Shown in pieces: positions 37,296 to 46,792 of a stretch of 46,792 nt of DNA. Location: the NCBI GenBank assembly GCA_021158225.1, contig JAGGUZ010000010.1:1-46792 (forward strand), written 5' to 3'. Source of the DNA: a bacterium. GTDB taxonomy: Bacteria > Patescibacteriota > Gracilibacteria > UBA1369 > PNNO01. The translations under genes were made by a program, and so were the position numbers. The first letter of the stretch is position 1. The number at the start of each line of letters is the position of its first letter. A model generated the notes under the pieces. It saw only the letters and a list, made by a program, of their open reading frames with translations, searched no databases and had not been told where the DNA came from.

Positions 37296-40200
37296 GAAAA
37301 AAAATCTTCCACGAAAAGTACTTGTTCTCGGCTCCGGAGCTTTAAAAATCGGAGAAGCCGGAGAATTTGATTACTCGGGATCACAAGCCATCAAAGCCCT
37401 TAAAGAAGAACATGTTAATACCGTTTTGATAAATCCGAATATAGCGACTAATCAAACGAGCAAAGACCTTGCAAATAAAATCTATTTTTTGCCGGTTAAT
37501 ACATACTTTGTAGAAAAAGTGATTAAAAAAGAAAAACCGGATGGGATATTGCTGGCGTTTGGAGGGCAAACAGCTCTTAATTGCGGAATCGAATTATTCA
37601 GAAAAGGCATACTCAAAAAACACAAAGTAAAAGTACTTGGAACTCCGGTTGAAACAATTCAAAACACCGAGGATCGGGAACTTTTTAATAACGAACTTAC
37701 CAAAATCGGAGTTAAGATGCCAAGAAGTATCGCCTGTACAAATGTAAAAACAGCCCTTAACGCCGCAGAAAAAAGCGGGTATCCGGTTATTATTAGAGCC
37801 GGTTTTACGCTTGGAGGAAAAGGTTCCGGATTTGCAAACAACAAAACGCAACTTAAAAAAATGTTGGAAAATACTTTTGCATACAGCCCTCAAGTGCTTG
37901 TTGAAGAAAATCTAAAGGGGTGGAAAGAAATTGAATACGAGGTTGTAAGAGATAAAAACGACAACTGTATTGCGGTTACAAATATGGAAAATTTTGATCC
38001 GCTTGGAATACACACAGGAGAAAGTATTGTCATCGCACCATCTCAAACGTTAACGAATAGCGAATATCATAAATTGCGTGAAATTTCCATTAAGACAATC
38101 AGGCATCTTGGTATTGTTGGTGAGTGTAATATCCAATTTGCATTAGATCCTAAATCGGAAGATTACCGCGTGATCGAAGTAAATGCCAGGCTTTCCCGCT
38201 CTTCAGCTTTAGCCTCAAAAGCGACAGGCTATCCTTTAGCTCATGTAGCAACAAAACTGGCTCTCGGGTATACACTTCCGGAACTGAAAAACGCTGTTAC
38301 AAAAACCACCACAGCATTTTTTGAACCTTCTCTCGATTACTTAGCATTAAAAATACCAAGATGGGACTTGGAAAAATTTCAACGTGTTTCTCATGAAATC
38401 ACAAGCGAAATGAAATCGGTTGGAGAAATTATGTCACTTGGACGCAACTTTGAAGAAGTATTGCAAAAAGGTCTGCGCATGTTGCAAATTGGCCTGCACG
38501 GCTTAACCTCAAATAATAAAATTGAATTAAATAGTAATAATCTTACAAAAGAAATTTCGGTGCCAACTCCAAAAAGAATTCTCGCCATCGCAAAAGCCCT
38601 AAAAAAAGGATGGTCCGTTGAAAAAATAAGCAAGCTGTCCGGAATCGACAACTGGTTTTTAGAAAAACTTAAAAATATTATCGACATGGAGAAAACTCTT
38701 TTGGAAAATTCCATGTCTCCGGAATTAATGCGTAAAGCAAAACAATATGGATTTTCGGATAAACAAATAGCAAACATAAAAGGAAAAACCGAATTACAAA
38801 TAAGAACTCAAAGAAAAAAATACGGCATCCTCCCGGTAGTTAAACAGATAGATACTATGGCAGCTGAATATCCGGCAAAAACAAATTATCTATATCTTAC
38901 TTATCACGGAGATAAAAACGACATTACTCTTGAAAAAAAGGAAAAGAAAATTATTGTTCTTGGATCCGGATCATACAGCATCGGGTCGTCCGTAGAATTT
39001 GACTGGTGCTGTGTAAATGCCCTTAAAACAGCTAAGAAAGAGCGTTTTGAAACAATTATGATCAATTATAATCCGGAAACAGTATCAACCGATTATGATA
39101 TTTCCGATAAGCTATATTTTGACGAACTTTCCCTTGAAAGAGTAATGGATATTTACGACATAGAAAATCCAAACGGAGTTATTTTATCAACCGGAGGACA
39201 AATTCCAAATAACATTGCCGTAAAACTTAAGAAAGCAGGTGTTAAAGTTCTTGGAACAAACCCGGACGATATAGATAGAGCGGAGAACAGACATAAGTTC
39301 TCTGCAATGCTGGATAAATACAATATAGATCAGCCAAAATGGAAAGAACTTGTTAAAATAGAAGATGCGGTTAAGTTTGCCGAGAGTGTTAAATATCCCG
39401 TACTTGTTCGCCCTTCGTATGTACTTTCCGGAGCAGCTATGCGCGTTGCACACAACAAGGAACTTCTTACGGACTTCTTAAAACATGCCGCCGAAGTTTC
39501 ACCGGATGCACCAGTAGTCATAAGTAAATTTGAGAAAGGAGCCAAAGAAATAGAAATTGATGCCGTAGCATATAAAGGGAAACTTGTTATTTATGCGATT
39601 GCCGAACATGTTGAACAAGCGGGAGTTCATTCCGGCGATGCAACTATAGTGCTACCTCCTCAAAAATTATATATACAAACTATAAGAAAGATTAAAAAAA
39701 TAACAAAAAAAATAGCGGAGCAACTTAAAATTTCTGGCCCGTTTAATATTCAATTTCTTGCAAAAACAAACGAAGTAAAAGTAATTGAGTGTAATTTGCG
39801 AGCAAGCAGGTCGTTTCCGTTTTCATCCAAAGTAACCGGTTATAATTTTATAGAAATTGCGACAAAAGCAATGCTTGGTATAACTAAAGACCCGTTGCTT
39901 AATAAAGCAGATTATAAAACTTTAGACTTGGACTATGTTGGAGTTAAAGCTCCTCAGTTTTCTTTTTCGAGATTACATGGTGCCGATCCGGTTTTAGGAG
40001 TAGAAATGGCATCAACTGGAGAAGTTGCTTGTTTCGGCGAGACTCTTCAAACTGCTTTTTTAAAAGCCATGATTTCCGTTGGATTTAGATTACCGAAAGA
40101 AAACATTTTACTTACTATCGGAAGACTGGAAGATAAAGTTGATTTTTTGGCATCCGCAAGACGTTTAAAAAATCTTGGGTATACACTTTTCGCTACAGAA

Positions 40201-40497
40201 GGTACCTCTAAATTTTTAAAGCAAAACGGAATTAATACCACTCTCGTCCAAAAATTAAGCAAAAAGAAAAACCCAAATATTCTAGACTACATAAAAAAGA
40301 AAAAAGTCGATCTTGTAATTGATATCCCAAAAAATTACACTAGGCAAGAAATAACGGATGGATATATGATTCGTCGTAATGCTATTGATATGAATATCCC
40401 ACTTGTTACGAATGTACAAATAGCAAAGCTTATTGTAAATGTACTACAAAACTACACAATTGATGACCTTGAAATAAAAAGTTGGGACGAATATTAA
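37288..40497 (+). CDS. carB: Carbamoyl-phosphate synthase large subunit
   Basis: Two ATP-grasp halves (GSGALKIGEAGEFDYSGSQAIKAL; GSGSYSIGSSVEFDWCCVNAL), C-terminal MGS-like domain. ATG at 37288 preferred. Confidence 0.95.
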   Translation: MSKKKNLPRKVLVLGSGALKIGEAGEFDYSGSQAIKALKEEHVNTVLINPNIATNQTSKDLANKIYFLPVNTYFVEKVIKKEKPDGILLAFGGQTALNCGIELFRKGILKKHKVKVLGTPVETIQNTEDRELFNNELTKIGVKMPRSIACTNVKTALNAAEKSGYPVIIRAGFTLGGKGSGFANNKTQLKKMLENTFAYSPQVLVEENLKGWKEIEYEVVRDKNDNCIAVTNMENFDPLGIHTGESIVIAPSQTLTNSEYHKLREISIKTIRHLGIVGECNIQFALDPKSEDYRVIEVNARLSRSSALASKATGYPLAHVATKLALGYTLPELKNAVTKTTTAFFEPSLDYLALKIPRWDLEKFQRVSHEITSEMKSVGEIMSLGRNFEEVLQKGLRMLQIGLHGLTSNNKIELNSNNLTKEISVPTPKRILAIAKALKKGWSVEKISKLSGIDNWFLEKLKNIIDMEKTLLENSMSPELMRKAKQYGFSDKQIANIKGKTELQIRTQRKKYGILPVVKQIDTMAAEYPAKTNYLYLTYHGDKNDITLEKKEKKIIVLGSGSYSIGSSVEFDWCCVNALKTAKKERFETIMINYNPETVSTDYDISDKLYFDELSLERVMDIYDIENPNGVILSTGGQIPNNIAVKLKKAGVKVLGTNPDDIDRAENRHKFSAMLDKYNIDQPKWKELVKIEDAVKFAESVKYPVLVRPSYVLSGAAMRVAHNKELLTDFLKHAAEVSPDAPVVISKFEKGAKEIEIDAVAYKGKLVIYAIAEHVEQAGVHSGDATIVLPPQKLYIQTIRKIKKITKKIAEQLKISGPFNIQFLAKTNEVKVIECNLRASRSFPFSSKVTGYNFIEIATKAMLGITKDPLLNKADYKTLDLDYVGVKAPQFSFSRLHGADPVLGVEMASTGEVACFGETLQTAFLKAMISVGFRLPKENILLTIGRLEDKVDFLASARRLKNLGYTLFATEGTSKFLKQNGINTTLVQKLSKKKNPNILDYIKKKKVDLVIDIPKNYTRQEITDGYMIRRNAIDMNIPLVTNVQIAKLIVNVLQNYTIDDLEIKSWDEY

Positions 40498-41414
40498 GCT
40501 TCGCTTCTTAATTTATGAAGCACATTTATTGCAGCCATTGCTCCATCTCCGCCGGAAGCTATAACTTGTTTTACAGACCCTTTTCTTAAATCTCCACCGG
40601 CAAAAATTCTAGGATGAGAGGTTTGCATTGTTTGATTTACAACAACTTCACCACGATCAAGCTCAACTTTGCCTTCAAGAATTTTTGAATTTGGAGTATA
40701 GCCGATAAAAATAAATACGCCTTTAGCCGGATATTCATATTCTTTATCGTTTTTATTATCGTATACAAGTATTCTATCTACTTTCCCATCTTGACCGCCT
40801 CTTACTTCCTTTATCTCGTGATTCATCAAAAATTCTATCTTATTGTTCTTTTTGGCAAGATCAATTAAATATTGTTCCGCTCTAAATTTATCTCGTCTAT
40901 GAATAATAGTAACTTTGCTTGCATGCTCAGTTAACGCAATTCCCTCGTCTAAAGCAGAATTTCCCCCTCCGGCAATTACACATTCTTGATCTTTATAAAA
41001 AGCCCCATCGCATGTAGCGCAATATGAAACCCCTTTCCCTCTATATTCATCCTCTCCGGGGACTCCGAGTTTTCTTGGATTTGAACCCAAACTAAACAAA
41101 ACATATTTTGTTTTATATTCACCCATATTTGTTTTAAGGGATACATAATCATCGTACGGATCAACAGTTTCAACCCCTTCATATTTTATTTTAAGCCCGA
41201 ATTTCTGAGCATGTTGCATCATTTTCTGAGCAAGATCAAAACCGTTCGCGTGTTCGATTCCAGGATAATTTTCTATATTATCAGTTAAAAGAAGTTGTCC
41301 ACCCGGAGCATCTTTTTCCAAAAGCAAAGGATTAATTCCTCCTCGCCCTGCATAAAGCCCAGCTGTTAATCCGCAAACACCACCACCTACAATAATAAAA
41401 TCGTGCATTTCCAT
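40494..41414 (-). CDS. trxB: Thioredoxin reductase
   Basis: GGGVCGLTAGLYAGRGG, redox motif CATCDGAFY, GGGNSALDEGIALTEHASKVTIIHRR, FAGGDLRKGSVKQVIASGGDGAMAA. Confidence 0.94.
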   Translation of the reverse strand: MEMHDFIIVGGGVCGLTAGLYAGRGGINPLLLEKDAPGGQLLLTDNIENYPGIEHANGFDLAQKMMQHAQKFGLKIKYEGVETVDPYDDYVSLKTNMGEYKTKYVLFSLGSNPRKLGVPGEDEYRGKGVSYCATCDGAFYKDQECVIAGGGNSALDEGIALTEHASKVTIIHRRDKFRAEQYLIDLAKKNNKIEFLMNHEIKEVRGGQDGKVDRILVYDNKNDKEYEYPAKGVFIFIGYTPNSKILEGKVELDRGEVVVNQTMQTSHPRIFAGGDLRKGSVKQVIASGGDGAMAAINVLHKLRSEA

Positions 41415-41500
41415 AGCCTTAAATAATTAAGAATAATATTTACTATCTGTTAATGCAGTATACCAAACAACAGTTCTGTATAAAAGAGTTACTTTTGGAT

Positions 41501-41625
41501 ACCTAGTGACTATCCGTTGTATATCCGACGACTACACATTCGACTATCCATCGAGTATACACTCGGGTATTCGCCGGGTGTACATTGCTTATCCATCAAC
41601 TATTCTCGACTATTCGCTGAAAATA
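41501..41625. repeat. Degenerate short tandem repeat-like/hairpin-bearing intergenic element
   Basis: Recurring gaCTATCCGT, cgaCTATCCAT, gggTATTCGC, gctTATCCAT, cgaCTATTCGC at roughly 20-25 nt; hairpin cgagt-atac-actcg. Confidence 0.5.
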
Positions 41626-41632
41626 TGAGAGA

Positions 41633-42838
41633 ATGCTAAAGTATAACCACTTAAAACAAATTCTAAATATTATGGATGACATTATTTTTCAACTAAGCAT
41701 TGTAATTATCGTCACAACCATTCTTAGCATTATTCTTGAACTTTCAAAACAACCAATTTTAATTGCTTTTATTTTTTCAGGTCTTATAGTTGGTCCTCAT
41801 GGATTGGGTCTTGTAAACAATACGGCATTTTTTCAAGCAATCGGACAAATTGGCATTATTCTTTTACTATATTTAATCGGTCTTGAACTTAAAACAAAAA
41901 TCTTTTCCGGAACATTCGGGAAAGGAACTTTAATAACATTTCTTGCAAGTGCAGTTATTTTTGTATGTGGACTTGGAATAGGTTTTATAACGCAAATCGG
42001 ATTAACCGAATCATTGTATCTTGGAATGGTTCTGATTTTCAGTAGTACGGTTGTTGTTATGAAACTGTTAAATGATCAAAAAGATGCAAATCCTTATGTT
42101 AGGCAGTATTGTATCGCGGCGTTGATTACTCAAGATATACTCGCAATTATGATTCTTTTGTTTATTTCAAGTACAAGACAAGTCGGTTACTTTGGCTTCT
42201 TTGAAGGAATAAAGTTTTTTATTGAAGGAATATTCGTGTTCCTTTTGGCCTTTGTTCTACAAAAATTTGTACTAAAAGGAATTGCACGAAAAATATTTCA
42301 CAAACCAGATATAATGTTTTTACTCGGGCTTGCATGGTGCTTTTTATTCGCAGAAGTTGCAGAATTCTTTAATTTTTCAAGAGAGATTGGAGCTTTTATT
42401 GCAGGGATTTCTTTAACATTTCTTCCTTCTTACAAATTGCGCGTTATTGTTAAAAAATCAGAAACGATACGAGACTTTTTTATGATACTGTTTTTCTTTG
42501 TTCTTGGAGCAAATATTGAATTCACACATCTTGAACAATTCGGCCCGTTAATTGCAGTTTCTATTTTGTTTGTCGTTATTGTTAAACCGATTATTTTTAA
42601 ACTGTTTTTCAATTGGTTTAAAGTGGTTCCAAATGAAAATCTGGAGATAAGCGTTCGATTAGGACAATTAAGTGAATTTTCCGTTATCGTAATTTTGCTT
42701 GGGGCATCTACCGGCCATATCTCGATGAATTTTGCCATGGCAATACAAATCGTTATGTTCTTATCTATAATAATATCAACATATCTCGTCCAATATATTC
42801 CATTTTATAAATTTAATAAGACTTCTAAAAACAGTTAA
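41633..42838 (+). CDS. CPA2-family Na+/H+ (or K+/H+) antiporter without RCK domain; start may be internal ATG at 41672
   Basis: SKQPILIAFIFSGLIVGPHGLGLV, FFQAIGQIGIILLLYLIGLEL, FSSTVVVMKLLND, SREIGAFIAGISL. Confidence 0.88.
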   Translation: MLKYNHLKQILNIMDDIIFQLSIVIIVTTILSIILELSKQPILIAFIFSGLIVGPHGLGLVNNTAFFQAIGQIGIILLLYLIGLELKTKIFSGTFGKGTLITFLASAVIFVCGLGIGFITQIGLTESLYLGMVLIFSSTVVVMKLLNDQKDANPYVRQYCIAALITQDILAIMILLFISSTRQVGYFGFFEGIKFFIEGIFVFLLAFVLQKFVLKGIARKIFHKPDIMFLLGLAWCFLFAEVAEFFNFSREIGAFIAGISLTFLPSYKLRVIVKKSETIRDFFMILFFFVLGANIEFTHLEQFGPLIAVSILFVVIVKPIIFKLFFNWFKVVPNENLEISVRLGQLSEFSVIVILLGASTGHISMNFAMAIQIVMFLSIIISTYLVQYIPFYKFNKTSKNS

Positions 42839-43662
42839 TTTTTCTTTTGTGCCGAAGGTGATTTTGGCGGAATTTTTTTACCAAAAAATTTTTTAAAATA
42901 TATAATTGCATCTTTAATATGAACTCGCATTATTTTTTTCTTGAATATATCGATTATACCTCCACCTGATAATCTTGATTCATTATGTTTTGCTCTTGCT
43001 TCACCTACATAATGAACTTCAAAATCTTTTTCCCAGGCCAATCTACAAAGTTCCAAATCAGACATAAAAAGAAAATAATCCTCGCTGTTAGGTCCAACAG
43101 CTTCCCAGCATTCACGCGTTACAACTTGGAAAGCTCCGGTTACCCAATCAACTGGTTCGTTTTTAGAAGGATCTTTATCCCACATAAGATACCTGCGCAT
43201 ACGCCCAGTAAACATTTTCCTTAAAAACTTAATACGCTTTATTACAAGATCGGCAGTACGCGGAAAAACTCTAAAATTATCTTGAGTCTGCCCATTTGGA
43301 TATATAAGCCTTGGAGAGACAATTCCAACTTTTGAATGTTTCTCTAAGTAATTGATAAGTGTCCTTATTGTTTTCTCGTTAACCTCAATATCCGGATTAA
43401 CCATTGCAATATATTTCGCGTTTAATTTTGATATGCCAACATTATTTCCTTGAGGAAATCCTTTATTTGGAATATCTATAAACTCAACATTAAAATTCTC
43501 GTAGGAATTTTTATCGATCTTTTTATTTGCATTATTACCTCCGTTGTTAACCACCACGAAATGTGTTTTCCGTGGAAGCTCGGCTTTTTTGAAAGCTTGA
43601 AAGTTTTTAGTTACTTCCTCCGGAGTATTGTACTGCAATATAACAATTCCAAGTGTATCCAA
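42835..43662 (-). CDS. Glycosyltransferase family 2 (rhamnosyltransferase-like)
   Basis: LGIVILQYNTPEEVTKNFQAF, NKGFPQGNNVGISKLNAKYIAMVNPDIEV, VDWVTGAFQVVTRECWEAVG. Confidence 0.9.
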   Translation of the reverse strand: MDTLGIVILQYNTPEEVTKNFQAFKKAELPRKTHFVVVNNGGNNANKKIDKNSYENFNVEFIDIPNKGFPQGNNVGISKLNAKYIAMVNPDIEVNEKTIRTLINYLEKHSKVGIVSPRLIYPNGQTQDNFRVFPRTADLVIKRIKFLRKMFTGRMRRYLMWDKDPSKNEPVDWVTGAFQVVTRECWEAVGPNSEDYFLFMSDLELCRLAWEKDFEVHYVGEARAKHNESRLSGGGIIDIFKKKIMRVHIKDAIIYFKKFFGKKIPPKSPSAQKKN

Positions 43663-43666
43663 TTTA

Positions 43667-44620
43667 TTATTTTAAGAAATATTTTTCCATTTTTTTTGAT
43701 GAAATCGTTCGTTGACTTTTTCGAATTTTCATTTTAAATGCTTGCGGAATAACTGTAAGTACTTTCGGCTTAATAATCAAATAGTACAGAAATTTAATAA
43801 TCTCATACATTAAAATCGATAATTTTGTTTGCAGTTTATACTTCTTATCAACATTACTTCTAAGCATTATAAGATGATTTTTATAACTGTTTTTTGCTTC
43901 AAACAGCGACTTTTTCTTTCCTTTGCCAAGTGTTCTTGCGTGATAACCCAAAACATCCGGCAAAAATTTGATTTTTAAACCCAGCCATCTCATTCTATAA
44001 GCCAAATCAACATCATCCTTATACATAAAAATTGTTTCATCAAAAAGCTCGCTATCCACGCCATAAAGTTTTTTAATATCCAATCTCCTTACAAAAAATG
44101 CCGCTCCGGAAACTCCAAATACATTATTAATCGTATCGTCATATTGTCCTTTATCTATTTTCCCCTGTCCACGATCCCAAAAATGATGCCCGCGACTTCC
44201 TATAATTCCAAGCGTATCAATTACATTTGTTTTTTTGTTGTTTTCAAAATCCCAATGATAAAGCTTCCCGCTTATCATGGTTAAAGTTTCGTTCTCATCA
44301 AGCACTTTAATACAGTTTGTATACCCATTTTTTTCTATTAAAATATCCGTATTTAAACAAAAATAATACTTGGACTTCGAGGACTCTTTTATGATGTAAT
44401 TATGCCCTCTTGAAAAACCGATATTACCTTTTGGATGGCGTAAATATGTAATTTGAGGATAGTTTTTTTTAAGATACTTTTTTATATCGTCATTTTGAGC
44501 ATTATCCAAAATTACGATTCTTGCTTCAGGTAAATCGATTAATTTTGGGAGCGCTTTTTCCAGATAGTGTTTGTCGTTATAAGAAATCATCCCAATAACA
44601 ACTTTGTTTTGCTCACTCAT
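43667..44620 (-). CDS. Glycosyltransferase family 2
   Basis: VIGMISYNDKHYLEKALPKL, NIGFSRGHNYIIKESSKSKYYFCLNTDILI, GVSGAAFFVRR, YKDDVDLAYRMRWLG. Confidence 0.88.
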   Translation of the reverse strand: MSEQNKVVIGMISYNDKHYLEKALPKLIDLPEARIVILDNAQNDDIKKYLKKNYPQITYLRHPKGNIGFSRGHNYIIKESSKSKYYFCLNTDILIEKNGYTNCIKVLDENETLTMISGKLYHWDFENNKKTNVIDTLGIIGSRGHHFWDRGQGKIDKGQYDDTINNVFGVSGAAFFVRRLDIKKLYGVDSELFDETIFMYKDDVDLAYRMRWLGLKIKFLPDVLGYHARTLGKGKKKSLFEAKNSYKNHLIMLRSNVDKKYKLQTKLSILMYEIIKFLYYLIIKPKVLTVIPQAFKMKIRKSQRTISSKKMEKYFLK

Positions 44621-44666
44621 AAAAACAGGGTATACATCCGTCGCATTATACCAAGCTAACCACCTA

Positions 44667-45466
44667 TTACGAAAGGTATTCCTCTATATTCCTGTAAGTC
44701 CCCGTAGCAACTGAATCCTGAACCATCTGCGCCACCGCCCTAGCAGCTTTTGGCTTCATATGAACTTTATCACTGTAAAGCATTGTTGACCGTCCATATT
44801 TTTTTATCATTGACACAAAATCTTTATGAAGATCGATAACTCTTATATTTTTAGGAAATCTATTGGCGAAAGTTCGAATTTTCTTATTAATCAATTCAAT
44901 TTTCTTATTTTTATTTTTGTGATTTTGAAATTCTCTGTGCGATAAAATATATTTTGTATATTGTTGTGTAAGAGAGTCCCCGTAATAAGAAACTTCTTTG
45001 TGATTAATCGGTTCTCTTTCCACATCTTTTTTCTGTTTTGGCGCAGATGAAGGAGTAGGCAATCCAGACTTTTTTGCCAATTTCCTTCTTTCTTTTCTCG
45101 ATCTTTCCAAAACTTGTTGTCTTGGTTTAGGATTAAGCACAGGAAATTTTTTTATAAGCGCATCAAATGTTATTGGTCCAAATTTGCCGTCGCATCCGTC
45201 ATAGGTATCTGTTTGTTTAAATTTTAAAGCATCTCTTTGAAGCAAAAAACAAAAGGAGCAAGAGAATCTGTTGCTTTTGGAGGTTTTATTTTCGCTAATT
45301 TACAAGCTTTTTCAATAAATTGCCTTGGACTTTGCCCAGCAATCATTTGAGGAAGAAGATTTTCGGTAACTTCGTCTCTTTCTTGTACGATGTTTTTTAT
45401 TTCTTCAATAAGCTCCCTTCTTGGAATTTTTTCAGGAGACTCACCCCCTAACATTTTTACCGACAT
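44667..45466 (-). pseudogene. Probable frameshifted and internally deleted PG-binding-like/SGNH-hydrolase gene (two track ORFs 45224-45466 and 44667-45245)
   Basis: Frames join at a 6-nt homopolymer (45244-45249). Downstream frame has YDGCDGKFGPITFDALIKKFP (PG-binding-like), GDSL motif VSYYGDSLTQQ, and block V YSDKVHMKPKAARAVAQMV; central SGNH blocks missing. Confidence 0.6.
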
Positions 45467-45574
45467 ACTTTTTATATTTATTTTAATCTTTATATTTTAG
45501 CACAAAAAAGCCGTTTTTCCAATGAGTATATAAAAAATTACTTGGTGAACAAAACCTCATCCCGATGTATGATT

Positions 45575-46576
45575 TTACAAAAAAGTTCCTTTTCTCACAT
45601 ATTCAAAAATCTCATCAAAGCGAATTTCTCCTTTCTCAAACATTTCAACCGCTTTATCATTTGATTGATTTAACTTTTTAGTAAAATTTCCTTTTCGTTG
45701 AAGTGCATCGTAAGCAAAACCTATAGATGGGAATTTACACAAATCCGGCTTATAAAATTCGAGTTTTTTATCAATCAAATCAATTCGAGGTAGATTATTC
45801 TCTTTAGCTTGCGGATAATACAATGCATACGAAATAGGAAGCCTCATGTCCGGATATCCCATATGCGCAATTAAAGAGCCGTCCCTAAATTGGACAAGTG
45901 CATGGACAATGCTTTGCGGATGTACAAGCACATCAATTTTTTCCGGAGTAATATCAAAAAGATGATGAGCTTCTATAATTTCTAAAGCTTTATTCATCAT
46001 TGTTGCCGAATCAACAGAAATCTTTTTCCCCATTTTCCAATTGGGATGTTTTATAGCTTGATTAAAAGTAATTGATTTAAATCCTTCTTGAGACATATTT
46101 AAAAATGGACCGCCCGAACATGTTAAAATAATTTTTTCGATTTCACGATCTTTATTTCCGTTTAAGATCTGGAAAATTCCGGAATGCTCCGAATCAATCG
46201 GAATAAGTTGAACACCGTATTTTTTTGCCTCATTCATAATTCGCTCTCCATATTCAACAAGAAGCTCTTTGTTGGCAATCGCAATCTGCTTTTTATGTCT
46301 AATAGACTCTATTAAGACATTAATTACATCTGTTCCTTTGCAAGCAAAAACAACCATATCCGTATTGGGATTGATAGCCATTTCTTCCATTTTGCTTATA
46401 TCTAAAGTCCATCCTAATCTTGGATTAAAATCATTTGAATGTTCTTCAAGTAAACATTTATTTGATTTTGCGGAAAGACCGAGAATCTCAAAATCATCAG
46501 GATTTGCTCGCACAACATCAAGGACTTGTGACCCTATAGATCCGGTTGCTCCAAAAATGACTAGTCGTTTTTTCAT
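45575..46576 (-). CDS. dxr: 1-deoxy-D-xylulose 5-phosphate reductoisomerase
   Basis: IFGATGSIGSQVLDVVRANPDDFEILGLSAKSN, IPIDSEHSGIFQ, NWKMGKKISVDSATMMNKALEIIEAHHLF, HPQSIVHALVQFRDGS. Confidence 0.93.
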   Translation of the reverse strand: MKKRLVIFGATGSIGSQVLDVVRANPDDFEILGLSAKSNKCLLEEHSNDFNPRLGWTLDISKMEEMAINPNTDMVVFACKGTDVINVLIESIRHKKQIAIANKELLVEYGERIMNEAKKYGVQLIPIDSEHSGIFQILNGNKDREIEKIILTCSGGPFLNMSQEGFKSITFNQAIKHPNWKMGKKISVDSATMMNKALEIIEAHHLFDITPEKIDVLVHPQSIVHALVQFRDGSLIAHMGYPDMRLPISYALYYPQAKENNLPRIDLIDKKLEFYKPDLCKFPSIGFAYDALQRKGNFTKKLNQSNDKAVEMFEKGEIRFDEIFEYVRKGTFL

Positions 46577-46754
46577 TTTAATTGTACATAAAGGAATTTT
46601 AATTTAGCACAAGTTAATTTTTGACACAAAGACAATATATAACTGGAAATCAGTTACAAAATTATAGTAGAATACACTTGACAAATAAACCGTTTTCATT
46701 TAGAGTTCATCCCCATATTGTTTTAGTTTTCCGCACTAACTTTAAATAAAGTAT

Positions 46755-46792
46755 ATGAGCAACCCTGAAGATCCAACAAAAATGCCTGAGGA
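46755..46792 (+). CDS. Start of a gene truncated by the window end (MSNPEDPTKMPE...)
   Basis: ATG at 46755 open to window end. Confidence 0.4.
   Translation, partial: MSNPEDPTKMPE

Noticed and set aside
41501-41625. CRISPR array
   Set aside because: Units are too short and too degenerate, without constant direct repeats or unique spacers, and no cas genes nearby
45224-45250. Programmed -1 ribosomal frameshift
   Set aside because: No good X-XXY-YYZ slippery heptamer in the upstream frame and the downstream enzyme lacks core blocks; an indel/pseudogene is simpler, though not excluded
46678-46706. Promoter TTGACA-17-TAGAGT before the last partial gene
   Set aside because: -10 is weak and the gene is truncated, so it cannot be assessed

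Overview
This is a low-GC bacterial chromosomal window. Gene content and architecture suggest a Patescibacteria/CPR-like organism, but that is inference; no marker search was possible. Standard code 11 is likely because UGA appears to terminate trmH. The window is mostly housekeeping: argS, murA, murJ, comM/yifB, yraN, dnaB, lysS, guaA, murI, a trmH-family gene, ybeY, a UDP-glucose dehydrogenase/UDP-xylose synthase pair, clpB, carB, trxB, dxr and three tRNA-Ser genes. No CRISPR array, transposase or phage module was seen. Strongest observations: (i) arginyl-tRNA synthetase fused at its N-terminus to a PheRS-beta-like B3/4 (putative aa-tRNA editing) domain, with a non-canonical GVHH in place of HIGH; (ii) a perfect CIRCE operator overlapping the clpB promoter; (iii) a PAP2 phosphatase fused to a CTP-dependent polyprenol/dolichol-kinase-like domain; (iv) an FN3/Big_5-like surface protein ending in an LPSTG sortase signal; (v) three decaying genes or remnants: an excised receiver domain next to a histidine kinase, a DUF3298/RsiV-like lipoprotein pseudogene, and a frameshifted, internally deleted SGNH hydrolase with an N-terminal PG-binding-like region; (vi) convergent gene pairs packed tail-to-tail, some sharing a TTAA stop; (vii) promoters whose -10 lies about 6 nt from the ATG (leaderless mRNAs); (viii) an unexplained degenerate intergenic repeat upstream of a CPA2 antiporter.
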